Origin: Halosegnis marinus
GTDB taxonomy: Archaea > Halobacteriota > Halobacteria > Halobacteriales > Haloarculaceae
Direction of reading: 5' to 3'
Assembly (NCBI RefSeq): GCF_029338355.1
Contig: NZ_CP119802.1
Location: 992,001 to 1,056,000, forward strand
DNA length: 64,000 bases
Positions 57,861 to 64,000 of this stretch are shown piece after piece. The translations under genes were made by a program, and so were the position numbers. The notes under the pieces were generated by a model. That model saw nothing but the letters and a program-made list of their open reading frames with translations. It searched no databases and was not told where the DNA came from. How positions within the stretch are numbered: position 1 is the first letter of the stretch; every line of letters starts with the position of its first letter.

Positions 57861-59165
57861 ATGACGGAGAAAGTCGCGCTCGCCTTCTCGGGCGGGCTCG
57901 ATACGACGGTCTGCGTACCGCTGCTGAAAGAGGAGTACGGCTACGACGAGGTCGTGGCCGTGACGGTCGACGTCGGCCAGCCCGAAGAGGAGTTCGCCGA
58001 GGCCGAGGAGACGGCCGAGGCGCTCGGGCTGGAGATGCACGTCGTGGACGCGAAGGCGGAGTTCGCCTCGCTGTGTCTCGACGCCGTGCGCGCGAACGCG
58101 ACGTATCAGAGCTACCCGCTCGGGACGGCGCTGGCGCGCCCGGTCATCGCGTCGGCCATCCTGAGCGTCGCCGAGGAGGCCGGCTGTACCGGCATCGCCC
58201 ACGGCTGTACCGGGAAGGGGAACGACCAACTGCGCTTCGAGGCCGTCTGGCGCGACTCCGACCTCGAGGTCATCGCGCCGGTGCGCGAACTCGGCCTCAC
58301 GCGCGAGTGGGAGAAGCAGTACGCCGCCGAGCGCGACCTGCCCGTGGAGGGCGGGTCGGGCGGCGACTGGTCCATCGACACGAACCTCTGGTCGCGCTCC
58401 GTCGAGGGGAAGGAACTGGAGGAGCCGTCGTACGTCCCCGGCGAGGAGATATACGAGTGGACGAGCGCGCCGACGGGCGAGACGGAGGAGATAACCCTGA
58501 CGTTCGAGGAGGGGTACCCCGTCGCGCTGAACGGCGAAGAACTCGGCGCCGTGGAACTCATCGGGGAGCTGAACGACCTCGCCGGGAGCTACGGCGTGGG
58601 GCGCACGGACGCGATGGAGGACCGCATGCTCGGGCTGAAGGTGCGCGAGAACTACGAGCACCCGGCCGCCACGACCCTCCTGAGCGCCCACAAGGGGCTC
58701 GAGGACCTCGTGCTCACGAAGGAGGAGCGGTCGTTCAAGACGCAGGTGGACAACGAGTGGGCGGAGAAGGGGTATCAGGGCCTCGTTGACGGCCCGCTCG
58801 TGAAGGCGCTCGACGCCTTCATCGCGACGACGAACGAGCGCGTCACCGGCACCGTCACGGTCCGCTTCGAGGGCGGGCAGGCGCGCGTCGTCGGACGCGA
58901 GTCGCCGTACGCCGTCTACTCGGCGGAGGCCGCCTCGTTCAACACCGAGGACGTGACCGGCGGCATCGAGCAGGCCGACGCGACGGGCGTCGCCAAGTAC
59001 CACGGCTTCCAGGAGCGCCTCGCCAACAGGACCATCGAGGCCGCGAACGTCGCCGCGGGGAAGACGGCCGCCGACGGCGGTGAGCCCTCAAAGCCGACGC
59101 TCGACGGCGAGTCGCCGCTGTCCGGGACCGACATCGACGAGACGGTTAGCGAGCTAGAGGAATGA
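57861..59165 (+). CDS. argG: Argininosuccinate synthase
   Basis: The 434-residue enzyme joins citrulline and aspartate using ATP, the first half of the final steps of arginine synthesis. The ATP loop is ALAFSGGLDTTVCVPLLKEEY; others are TIAHGCTGKGNDQLRFE and DTNLWSRSVEGKELEEP. Length is slightly above bacterial ones because of an acidic tail (STELE-type ending). The ATG at 57861 follows a 190-base leader region. The stop overlaps argH by four bases (ATGA). Confidence 0.96.
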   Translation: MTEKVALAFSGGLDTTVCVPLLKEEYGYDEVVAVTVDVGQPEEEFAEAEETAEALGLEMHVVDAKAEFASLCLDAVRANATYQSYPLGTALARPVIASAILSVAEEAGCTGIAHGCTGKGNDQLRFEAVWRDSDLEVIAPVRELGLTREWEKQYAAERDLPVEGGSGGDWSIDTNLWSRSVEGKELEEPSYVPGEEIYEWTSAPTGETEEITLTFEEGYPVALNGEELGAVELIGELNDLAGSYGVGRTDAMEDRMLGLKVRENYEHPAATTLLSAHKGLEDLVLTKEERSFKTQVDNEWAEKGYQGLVDGPLVKALDAFIATTNERVTGTVTVRFEGGQARVVGRESPYAVYSAEAASFNTEDVTGGIEQADATGVAKYHGFQERLANRTIEAANVAAGKTAADGGEPSKPTLDGESPLSGTDIDETVSELEE

Positions 59166-60622
59166 GCGACGACGAGAGGTCCGGGGACGTGGTGCGCCGG
59201 GAGCGGTTCAGCGGCGGCCCCGCCCGCGGGTTCCTCTCGTCGCTCGACGCCGACGAGCGCATCTTCCGCGCGGACCTGCAGGTCGACCGCGCGCACGTCG
59301 TGATGCTCGCGGAACAGGGCATCGTCGGCGACGACGAGGCCGGCGAGATACTCGCAGCGCTGGGCGAGGTGGAGGCCGCCGGCCACGGCGCGCTCCCCGA
59401 CGGCGAGGACGTCCACGCCGCCATCGAGACGGCCGTCATCGACCGTATCGGTCCCGTCGGCGGGAAGATGCACACCGCGCGCTCGCGCAACGACGAGGTG
59501 GCGACCTGTCTGCGCCACCGCCTGCGCGCCGACGCGCTCGCGCTCGCGGGGACGGTCGTCGGCGTCCGCGAGACGCTGTGTGCCGTCGCGGAGTCGCACA
59601 CGACGACGGTGATGCCCGGCTTCACCCACCTCCAGCCGGCACAGCCGACGACGGTGGCGCACTACCTGCTGTCGTACGAGTCGGCGCTGGCCCGCGACAC
59701 GGAGCGCCTGCTCGCGGCGTACGACCGGACGAACCGCTCGCCGCTGGGCGCGGCGGCGTTCGCCGGGACGACGTTCGACGTGGACCGCGAGCGCGTCGCC
59801 GACCTGCTCGGCTTCGACGGGGTCGTCGAGAACTCGATGGACGCCTCCTCGGCCCGCGACTTCCTGACGGAGACGGCCGCGGCGGCCGCGGCGCTCGCGA
59901 CGACGCTCTCGGGGCTGGCCGAGGACCTCGTCGTCTTCGCCAACAAGGGGTACGTGGACCTGGACGACGACTACGCCTCCACCTCCTCCATCATGCCCCA
60001 GAAGAAGAACCCGGACACGCTCGAACTCGTCCGCGCGGTCGCGGGCGATGCGAGCGCGGGCCTGAACGGCGTCCTGACGACGCTGAAGGGGCTACCGCGC
60101 GCGTACAACCGCGACCTCCAGCGCGCCCACGGCCACGCGTTCGACGCCGTGGACGCCGTGGCCGACGCGACGGAGGTGGCGGGCGGCGCGGTCGCCACCG
60201 CCGACTGGAACGGGGCGGCGCTGGCCGACGCCGCGGGCGAGGGCTTCTCGACGGCGACGGGCGTCGCGGACCTGCTCGCCGCGGGCGGGATGCCGTTCCG
60301 GACGGCCCACGAGATCGTGGCCGGTGCGGCGGAGCGCCTCGACGGGGGCGACGAACTCGCCGCCGTGGAGGCCGCGGCCGAGGACGCCGGGGTGGACCTC
60401 GACGCGTACGTCGAGCACGCGGCCCTGGAAGCGGCGCTCGACCCCGCGGAGAGCGTCGCGGCCCGCGACTCGCACGGCGGGCCCGCGCCCGCCGCCGTCG
60501 AGGGCGCGCTCGACCGCGCCGCGGGCGACATCGCGGAGGCGGAGACGGCGGTCGGGGCGCGCCGCGAGGCGCTCGCCGACGCCGAATCGGCGCTGGAAAC
60601 CGAGGTGGACGCGTATGTGTGA
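59162..60622 (+). CDS. argH: Argininosuccinate lyase
   Basis: The 486-residue enzyme splits argininosuccinate into arginine and fumarate. The signature loop is TSSIMPQKKNPDTLELVR near residue 275, and the substrate region TARSRNDEVATCLRHRL and VMPGFTHLQPAQPTTV are intact. It overlaps argG by four bases and is the last gene of the argGH unit. A gap of 209 bases with a new promoter precedes lysW. Confidence 0.96.
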   Translation: MSDDERSGDVVRRERFSGGPARGFLSSLDADERIFRADLQVDRAHVVMLAEQGIVGDDEAGEILAALGEVEAAGHGALPDGEDVHAAIETAVIDRIGPVGGKMHTARSRNDEVATCLRHRLRADALALAGTVVGVRETLCAVAESHTTTVMPGFTHLQPAQPTTVAHYLLSYESALARDTERLLAAYDRTNRSPLGAAAFAGTTFDVDRERVADLLGFDGVVENSMDASSARDFLTETAAAAAALATTLSGLAEDLVVFANKGYVDLDDDYASTSSIMPQKKNPDTLELVRAVAGDASAGLNGVLTTLKGLPRAYNRDLQRAHGHAFDAVDAVADATEVAGGAVATADWNGAALADAAGEGFSTATGVADLLAAGGMPFRTAHEIVAGAAERLDGGDELAAVEAAAEDAGVDLDAYVEHAALEAALDPAESVAARDSHGGPAPAAVEGALDRAAGDIAEAETAVGARREALADAESALETEVDAYV

Positions 60623-60733
60623 GCCGCGCACCCCCGTGGGACGCGGCCGGCCGACGCCGCGGCCCCTCGCGCGACCGCCGGCCCCGGCCGGGAACGAATA
60701 ACAACATCCTGATACACGAGTCGGGAACCGGGC

Positions 60734-60748
60734 CGGAACGCCGTTCCG
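60734..60748. promoter_or_regulatory. Inverted repeat upstream of lysW promoter
   Basis: CGGAAC (60734-60739), GCC, GTTCCG (60743-60748): a perfect 6-bp palindrome with a 3-base centre. It is 26 bases upstream of a TATA-like TTATTTTTAC (60774-60783). A candidate operator for the lysW-argXCBD operon. Confidence 0.4.
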
Positions 60749-60773
60749 AACCGATAGCGGCGGCGCTGAGTCG

Positions 60774-60806
60774 TTATTTTTACTTGACACGTCCGATGCG
60801 CTTAAG
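60774..60806 (+). promoter_or_regulatory. lysW promoter TATA elements
   Basis: Two AT-rich words lie before lysW: TTATTTTTAC (60774-60783) and CTTAAG (60801-60806). The second is 26-31 bases before the start codon and suits a leaderless message; the first would give a short leader. Confidence 0.45.
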
Positions 60807-60831
60807 GGGGTGAGGACGGGATAGTGTGACG

Positions 60832-60996
60832 ATGGCAGAATGCATCGAGTGCGGGGCCGACGTGTCCCTGCACGACGACCTGGAAGTCGGAGAGATCGTG
60901 GACTGTGCCACCTGTGGCGCGGAACTGGAAGTGCTCGCGACCGACCCCGTCGAGCTCGACGCCGCGCCCGAACTGGAGGAGGACTGGGGCGAGTAA
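60832..60996 (+). CDS. lysW: Amino-group carrier protein LysW
   Basis: This 54-residue acidic protein (MAECIECGADVSLHDDLEVG...) has a zinc ribbon (CIECG and CATCG) and ends EDWGE, the universally conserved LysW tail whose final glutamate carries the growing substrate. It is the carrier for arginine (and possibly lysine) biosynthesis in archaea. The gene is just 165 bases, so many annotation pipelines miss it. ArgX starts 15 bases after its stop. Confidence 0.97.
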   Translation: MAECIECGADVSLHDDLEVGEIVDCATCGAELEVLATDPVELDAAPELEEDWGE

Positions 60997-61010
60997 CCCC
61001 CGACGGGCCA

Positions 61011-61880
61011 ATGCGAATCGGAATGCTCTACTCGCGCATCCGCCGGGACGAGAAGCTCCTGCTCTCGGAGCTGCGCGAGCGCGGTCACGAGGTGACGAAG
61101 ATCGACGTACGGAAACAGCGGTTCGGCCTCGGGGAGCCGCCGGCGGACTTCGCGGACCTCGACCTCGTCGTGGACCGCTGTCTCGCGACCTCGCGGTCGC
61201 GGTACGTGACCCGGTTCGCGGCCCACTACGACGTGCCGGTGGTCAACCACCCGGAGACGGCGGCGGTGTGTGCCGACAAGGCGCGCAACAGCCTCGTCCT
61301 CGCGGAGGCGGGCGTCCCCACCCCCGCGACGGAGGTGGCGTTCACGAAGGAGGCGGCGATGGAGGCCATCGAGGGGTTCGGCTACCCCTGCGTGCTCAAG
61401 CCCGTCGTCGGCTCGTGGGGCCGGCTGATGGCGAAGATAGACTCCCGCAACGCGGCCGAGGCCATCCTCGAACACAAGGAGACGCTCGGCCACTACGAGC
61501 ACAAGGTGTTCTACGTCCAGGAGTTCGTCGAGAAGCCGGGTCGGGACATCCGCGTTCTCGCCACGGACGGCGAACCCGTCGCGGCGATGGCCCGCTCGTC
61601 GGACCACTGGCTCACGAACGCCGCGAAGGGCGCGGAGACGGAGCACATCGAGGTGGACGACGAGATGCGCGACCTGGTCGAGACGGCGAGCGACGCCGTC
61701 GGCGGCGGCCTCCTCGGCGTCGACCTGATGGAGACGGGCGACTCCTACACCGTCCACGAGGTGAACCACACGGTCGAGTTCAAGGCGCTGAACGAGGTCG
61801 CCGAGGTCGACGTGCCCGCGACGGTCGTCGACTGGCTGGAGGCGCGCGCCGAGCGCGGCGTCCGGGAGGCCGTCGTATGA
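61011..61880 (+). CDS. argX: LysW-glutamate ligase ArgX (LysX family)
   Basis: The 289-residue ATP-grasp ligase attaches glutamate (arginine route) or aminoadipate (lysine route) to the C-terminal glutamate of LysW. Motifs: MRIGMLYSRIRRDEKLLL start, KPVVGSWGRLMAKI (ATP-grasp), and HEVNHTVEFKALNEV (metal/substrate loop). Since argG, argH, argC, argB and argD are adjacent, the glutamate-linked arginine role is the likely one. The ATG at 61011 is 15 bases after lysW. The stop overlaps argC by four bases. Confidence 0.92.
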   Translation: MRIGMLYSRIRRDEKLLLSELRERGHEVTKIDVRKQRFGLGEPPADFADLDLVVDRCLATSRSRYVTRFAAHYDVPVVNHPETAAVCADKARNSLVLAEAGVPTPATEVAFTKEAAMEAIEGFGYPCVLKPVVGSWGRLMAKIDSRNAAEAILEHKETLGHYEHKVFYVQEFVEKPGRDIRVLATDGEPVAAMARSSDHWLTNAAKGAETEHIEVDDEMRDLVETASDAVGGGLLGVDLMETGDSYTVHEVNHTVEFKALNEVAEVDVPATVVDWLEARAERGVREAVV

Positions 61881-62908
61881 GGGCGAGCGTCGTCGGCGCG
61901 TCCGGCTTCACGGGCGGGGAACTGTGCCGGCTCATCGACACCCACCCGGAGTTCGAACTCGCGCAGGCGACCTCGCGCGAGTACGCGAACAAGACGGTCG
62001 GCCACGCGCACCCGAACCTCCGGCACCTCGACGTGCGCTTCTCGGAGCCGTCCGACCTCGAGTCCGTGGACGTGCTGTTCGCCGCGACCCCCCACGGCGT
62101 CTCGATGGAGCACATCGACGGCTTCCGCGACGCCGCGGACCTCGTCGTGGACCTCTCGGCGGACTTCCGGCTCCCCTCGGTCGAGCCGTACGACGAGTAC
62201 TACGACGGCCACGCCCGCCCGGAGCTGCTCGACGAGGCGGAGTACGCGCTCCCGGAACTCAACCGCGAGAACCTCCCCGGCGCGGACCTCGTCGCGGCGG
62301 GGGGCTGTAACGCGACGGCCTCCATCATGGGGCTGCTCCCGCTGTTCGAGAACGGAATCCTCGACGGCGACGAGCGCGTCGTCGTGGACGTGAAGGTCGG
62401 CTCCTCGGAGGGCGGCGCGGGCGGCGGGCGGGCCGCCTCCCACGCGGAGCGGTCGGGCGTCGTCCGGCCGTACGCCCCGACGGGCCACCGCCACGAGGCC
62501 GAGATAGCCGAATACCTCGGCATCGACGTGGCGTTCACGGTTCACGCGGTGGACATGATACGCGGCGCGAGCGCGACGTGTCACGTCTTCCCGGACGGCC
62601 CCGTCTCGAAGGGCGACCTCTGGGGCGCCTACCGCGGAAGCTACGAGGACGAACCGTTCGTCCGCATGGCCTCGGGCGGGGGCGGCGTCTACCGCTACCC
62701 CGAGCCGAAGGCCGTCGCCGGGTCGAACGTCGCGGAGGTCGGCTTCGAACTCGACCGGTCGAACCGCCGCGTCGTCGTCTTCTCCGCGATAGACAACATG
62801 ATGAAGGGCTCCGCCGGGCAGGCGGTCCACGCCGCCAACATCGCGCTCGGCATCGAGGAGACGGCGGGGCTGGAGTTCACCGGCCTCCACCCGGTGGGAG
62901 CGCCGTAG
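61877..62908 (+). CDS. argC: N-acetyl/LysW-gamma-glutamyl-phosphate reductase
   Basis: The 343-residue NADPH enzyme reduces the phosphorylated LysW-glutamate to the semialdehyde. It starts MRASVVGASGFTGGELCRLI (Rossmann loop) and the catalytic Cys144 is in AAGGCNATASIMGLLPL. HEAEIAEYLGIDVAFTVHAVDMIRGA and GSAGQAVHAANIALG follow. The ATG overlaps the argX stop (ATGA), so the pair is coupled. A 22-base spacer and mini-frame then precede argB. Confidence 0.94.
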   Translation: MRASVVGASGFTGGELCRLIDTHPEFELAQATSREYANKTVGHAHPNLRHLDVRFSEPSDLESVDVLFAATPHGVSMEHIDGFRDAADLVVDLSADFRLPSVEPYDEYYDGHARPELLDEAEYALPELNRENLPGADLVAAGGCNATASIMGLLPLFENGILDGDERVVVDVKVGSSEGGAGGGRAASHAERSGVVRPYAPTGHRHEAEIAEYLGIDVAFTVHAVDMIRGASATCHVFPDGPVSKGDLWGAYRGSYEDEPFVRMASGGGGVYRYPEPKAVAGSNVAEVGFELDRSNRRVVVFSAIDNMMKGSAGQAVHAANIALGIEETAGLEFTGLHPVGAP

Positions 62909-62930
62909 CGTGCGTGCGGTTTTTCATACC

Positions 62931-62987
62931 ATGACGACCGACGATTTCCATACGACGACGAGTACGGCCGTGGAGGGAAGCGAATGA
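62931..62987 (+). CDS. 18-codon mini-ORF overlapping argB start
   Basis: The frame MTTDDFHTTTSTAVEGSE ends in TGA at 62985-62987, overlapping the argB ATG at 62984 by four bases. It starts 22 bases after the argC stop, downstream of GGTTTTTCATACC. Ribosomes ending here could restart on argB, so its translation would set the amount of the kinase. It may be chance, but the exact fit is notable. Confidence 0.3.
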   Translation: MTTDDFHTTTSTAVEGSE

Positions 62988-63796
62988 CCGTCGTCGTCAA
63001 GATCGGCGGCGCGCGGGCGGTGGACCCGGCCGGCGCGCTCGCCGACATCGCCGACCTGGACGAGGACTGCGTCGTCGTCCACGGCGGCTCGACGGCGGTG
63101 GACGACACCCTCGAAGCGATGGGGAGGGAGCCCGAGTACGTGGAGACGCCCTCGGGCGTCGTCGGGCGCTTCACCGACGAGGGGACGATGGACGTGTTCA
63201 AGATGGCGCTGCCGGGGCTCGTCAACACGGACCTCGTGACCGGCCTGCGCGAGGCGGGCGTGGACGCCGTCGGCCTCTCGGGCGTGGACGGCGGGCTCCT
63301 GACCGGGGCGCGCAAGTCCGCGGTCCGGGTCGTGGAGGACGGCAAACGCAAGATTCGGAGAGGGGACCACTCGGGCACCATCGAGTCGGTGAACGCCGAC
63401 CTGCTGGAGACGCTGCTCGCGGCCGGACACACCCCGGTCGCGTCCCCGCCGATGCTGGCCGACGACGGGGTCGCGGTGAACACGGACGCCGACCGCGCGG
63501 CCGCCGCCGTGGCGGGCGCGCTCGGGGCGACGCTCGTCGTCCTGACGGACGTTGAGGGCGTGTACGCCGACCCGGACGACCCCGCGACGCGCATCGCGTC
63601 GGTGGCGACGCCCGAGGAGTACGAGGCGCTCACCGAGGCCGCGGAAGGGTTCATGACGCGGAAGGTGATGGCCGTGACCGAGGCGCTCGAAGCCGGGGCG
63701 ACGGAGGCCGTCGTCGCGTCGGCGAACGCCGACTCGCCCATCGTCGCGGCGCTCGACGGCGGCGGGACGCACGTCCTGCCGGGGGCGATAGCATGA
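62984..63796 (+). CDS. argB: LysW-glutamate / N-acetylglutamate kinase
   Basis: The 270-residue amino-acid kinase phosphorylates the side chain of LysW-linked glutamate (or acetylglutamate). It starts MTVVVKIGGARAVDPAGALA; VVHGGSTAVDDTLEAMG, VGLSGVDGGLLTGARK, VNADLLETLLAAGHTPV and NTDADRAAAAVAGALG are the ATP and substrate motifs. It overlaps argD by four bases. The ATG at 62984 is confirmed by the KIGG start of the fold. Confidence 0.94.
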   Translation: MTVVVKIGGARAVDPAGALADIADLDEDCVVVHGGSTAVDDTLEAMGREPEYVETPSGVVGRFTDEGTMDVFKMALPGLVNTDLVTGLREAGVDAVGLSGVDGGLLTGARKSAVRVVEDGKRKIRRGDHSGTIESVNADLLETLLAAGHTPVASPPMLADDGVAVNTDADRAAAAVAGALGATLVVLTDVEGVYADPDDPATRIASVATPEEYEALTEAAEGFMTRKVMAVTEALEAGATEAVVASANADSPIVAALDGGGTHVLPGAIA

Positions 63797-64000
63797 GTTC
63801 GTTCGTCTTCTCCGAGAAGCCCATCCCCATGGCGTCGGGCGAGGGGATGTACCTGAGCGCCGAGGACGGGACGGAGTACCTCGACTTCGGAGCCTCCTAC
63901 GCCTGCGTCCCGGTGGGCCACTCCCACCCGGACGTGGTCGAGGCGACCGTCGAGCAGGCGGAGGACCTGTTCTACGTGCAGGCGTCCTACCCGGCGGCCG
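63793..64000 (+). CDS. argD: LysW-gamma-semialdehyde / acetylornithine aminotransferase (3' end outside window)
   Basis: Only 69 residues are seen before the window ends: MSSFVFSEKPIPMASGEGMYLSAEDGTEYLDFGASYACVPVGHSHPDVVEATVEQAEDLFYVQ. This is the N-terminus of class III PLP aminotransferases of the ArgD/LysJ group, including the conserved DG-x-EYLDF and GHSHPDV. It would transaminate the semialdehyde to LysW-bound ornithine. The start ATG overlaps the argB stop by four bases, continuing the operon. Confidence 0.9.
   Translation, partial: MSSFVFSEKPIPMASGEGMYLSAEDGTEYLDFGASYACVPVGHSHPDVVEATVEQAEDLFYVQASYPAA

Overview
The window is from an extremely halophilic archaeon (class Halobacteria). 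The DNA is about 70% GC. The proteins are strongly acidic and rich in Asp, Glu, Ala and Val. Promoters are haloarchaeal TATA boxes about 25-32 bases before a start codon, often with no room for a leader. Exported proteins carry twin-arginine signals. The gene set is archaeal: L39e, L31e, LX/L18a, aIF6, prefoldin alpha, SRP54, FtsY, XPD helicase, halocyanin, type IV pilin with a conserved H-domain, and LysW-dependent arginine synthesis. No genus is assigned.

Layout. 1-8.2 kb: the tail of a lipoprotein-like gene, an acyl-CoA synthetase, an acidic coiled-coil protein, an RNB-domain exoribonuclease, small hypothetical genes, ketopantoate reductase and the SufU scaffold. 8.2-15.1 kb: a Tat-exported LVIVD-repeat surface protein, the cysteine desulfurase SufS, an ABC-2 exporter pair, a short-chain dehydrogenase, a FrnE-like DsbA protein and a thioredoxin-like protein. 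15.2-22.9 kb: mutS, thpR, a ZIP transporter, then the translation and protein-targeting run rpl39e-rpl31e-eif6-LX-pfdA-ftsY. 22.9-29.4 kb: an S9 peptidase, a shortened LysE-like gene, srp54, a type IV pilin, a split MgtE-like transporter, and a 446-base stretch without a confident gene that holds hairpins. 29.4-34.7 kb: a complete branched-chain amino acid type ABC importer (livFGMHJ-like) beside a Bat-type regulator. 35.5-42.3 kb: an aldehyde dehydrogenase, a methyltransferase and a regulator cluster divergent from a copper cluster (multicopper oxidase, double halocyanin, gate-domain membrane protein).

42.5-48.2 kb: a CBS-MaoC fusion, a membrane cytochrome-molybdenum oxidoreductase fusion, the HAD/UPF0201/UPF0200 operon, a YccF-like protein and a Tat-exported von Willebrand A protein. 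48.3-49.05 kb: tRNA-Arg(UCU) followed by 680 bases of duplicated tRNA ends, repeats and a possible small transcription unit. 49-57.6 kb: an M29-type aminopeptidase, threonine aldolase, a membrane-anchored winged-helix protein, a phosphoesterase, a CDF metal transporter, an XPD-like helicase, a 2H phosphoesterase and microproteins. 57.6-64 kb: the arginine locus argG-argH then lysW-argX-argC-argB-argD (cut by the window end). Two tiny open reading frames in this locus look regulatory.

How genes work together: SufU and SufS supply Fe-S clusters, needed for example by the XPD helicase. SRP54 and FtsY are partners in membrane targeting. ArgX, ArgC, ArgB and ArgD work on a glutamate held on LysW, and ArgG and ArgH finish arginine. 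The Liv proteins form one importer. The multicopper oxidase and halocyanin probably exchange electrons outside the membrane. The genome is packed tightly: same-strand genes overlap by ATGA or GTGA, and three facing gene pairs share a CTAG as both stop codons. All functions come from reading motifs by eye; no database search was possible.
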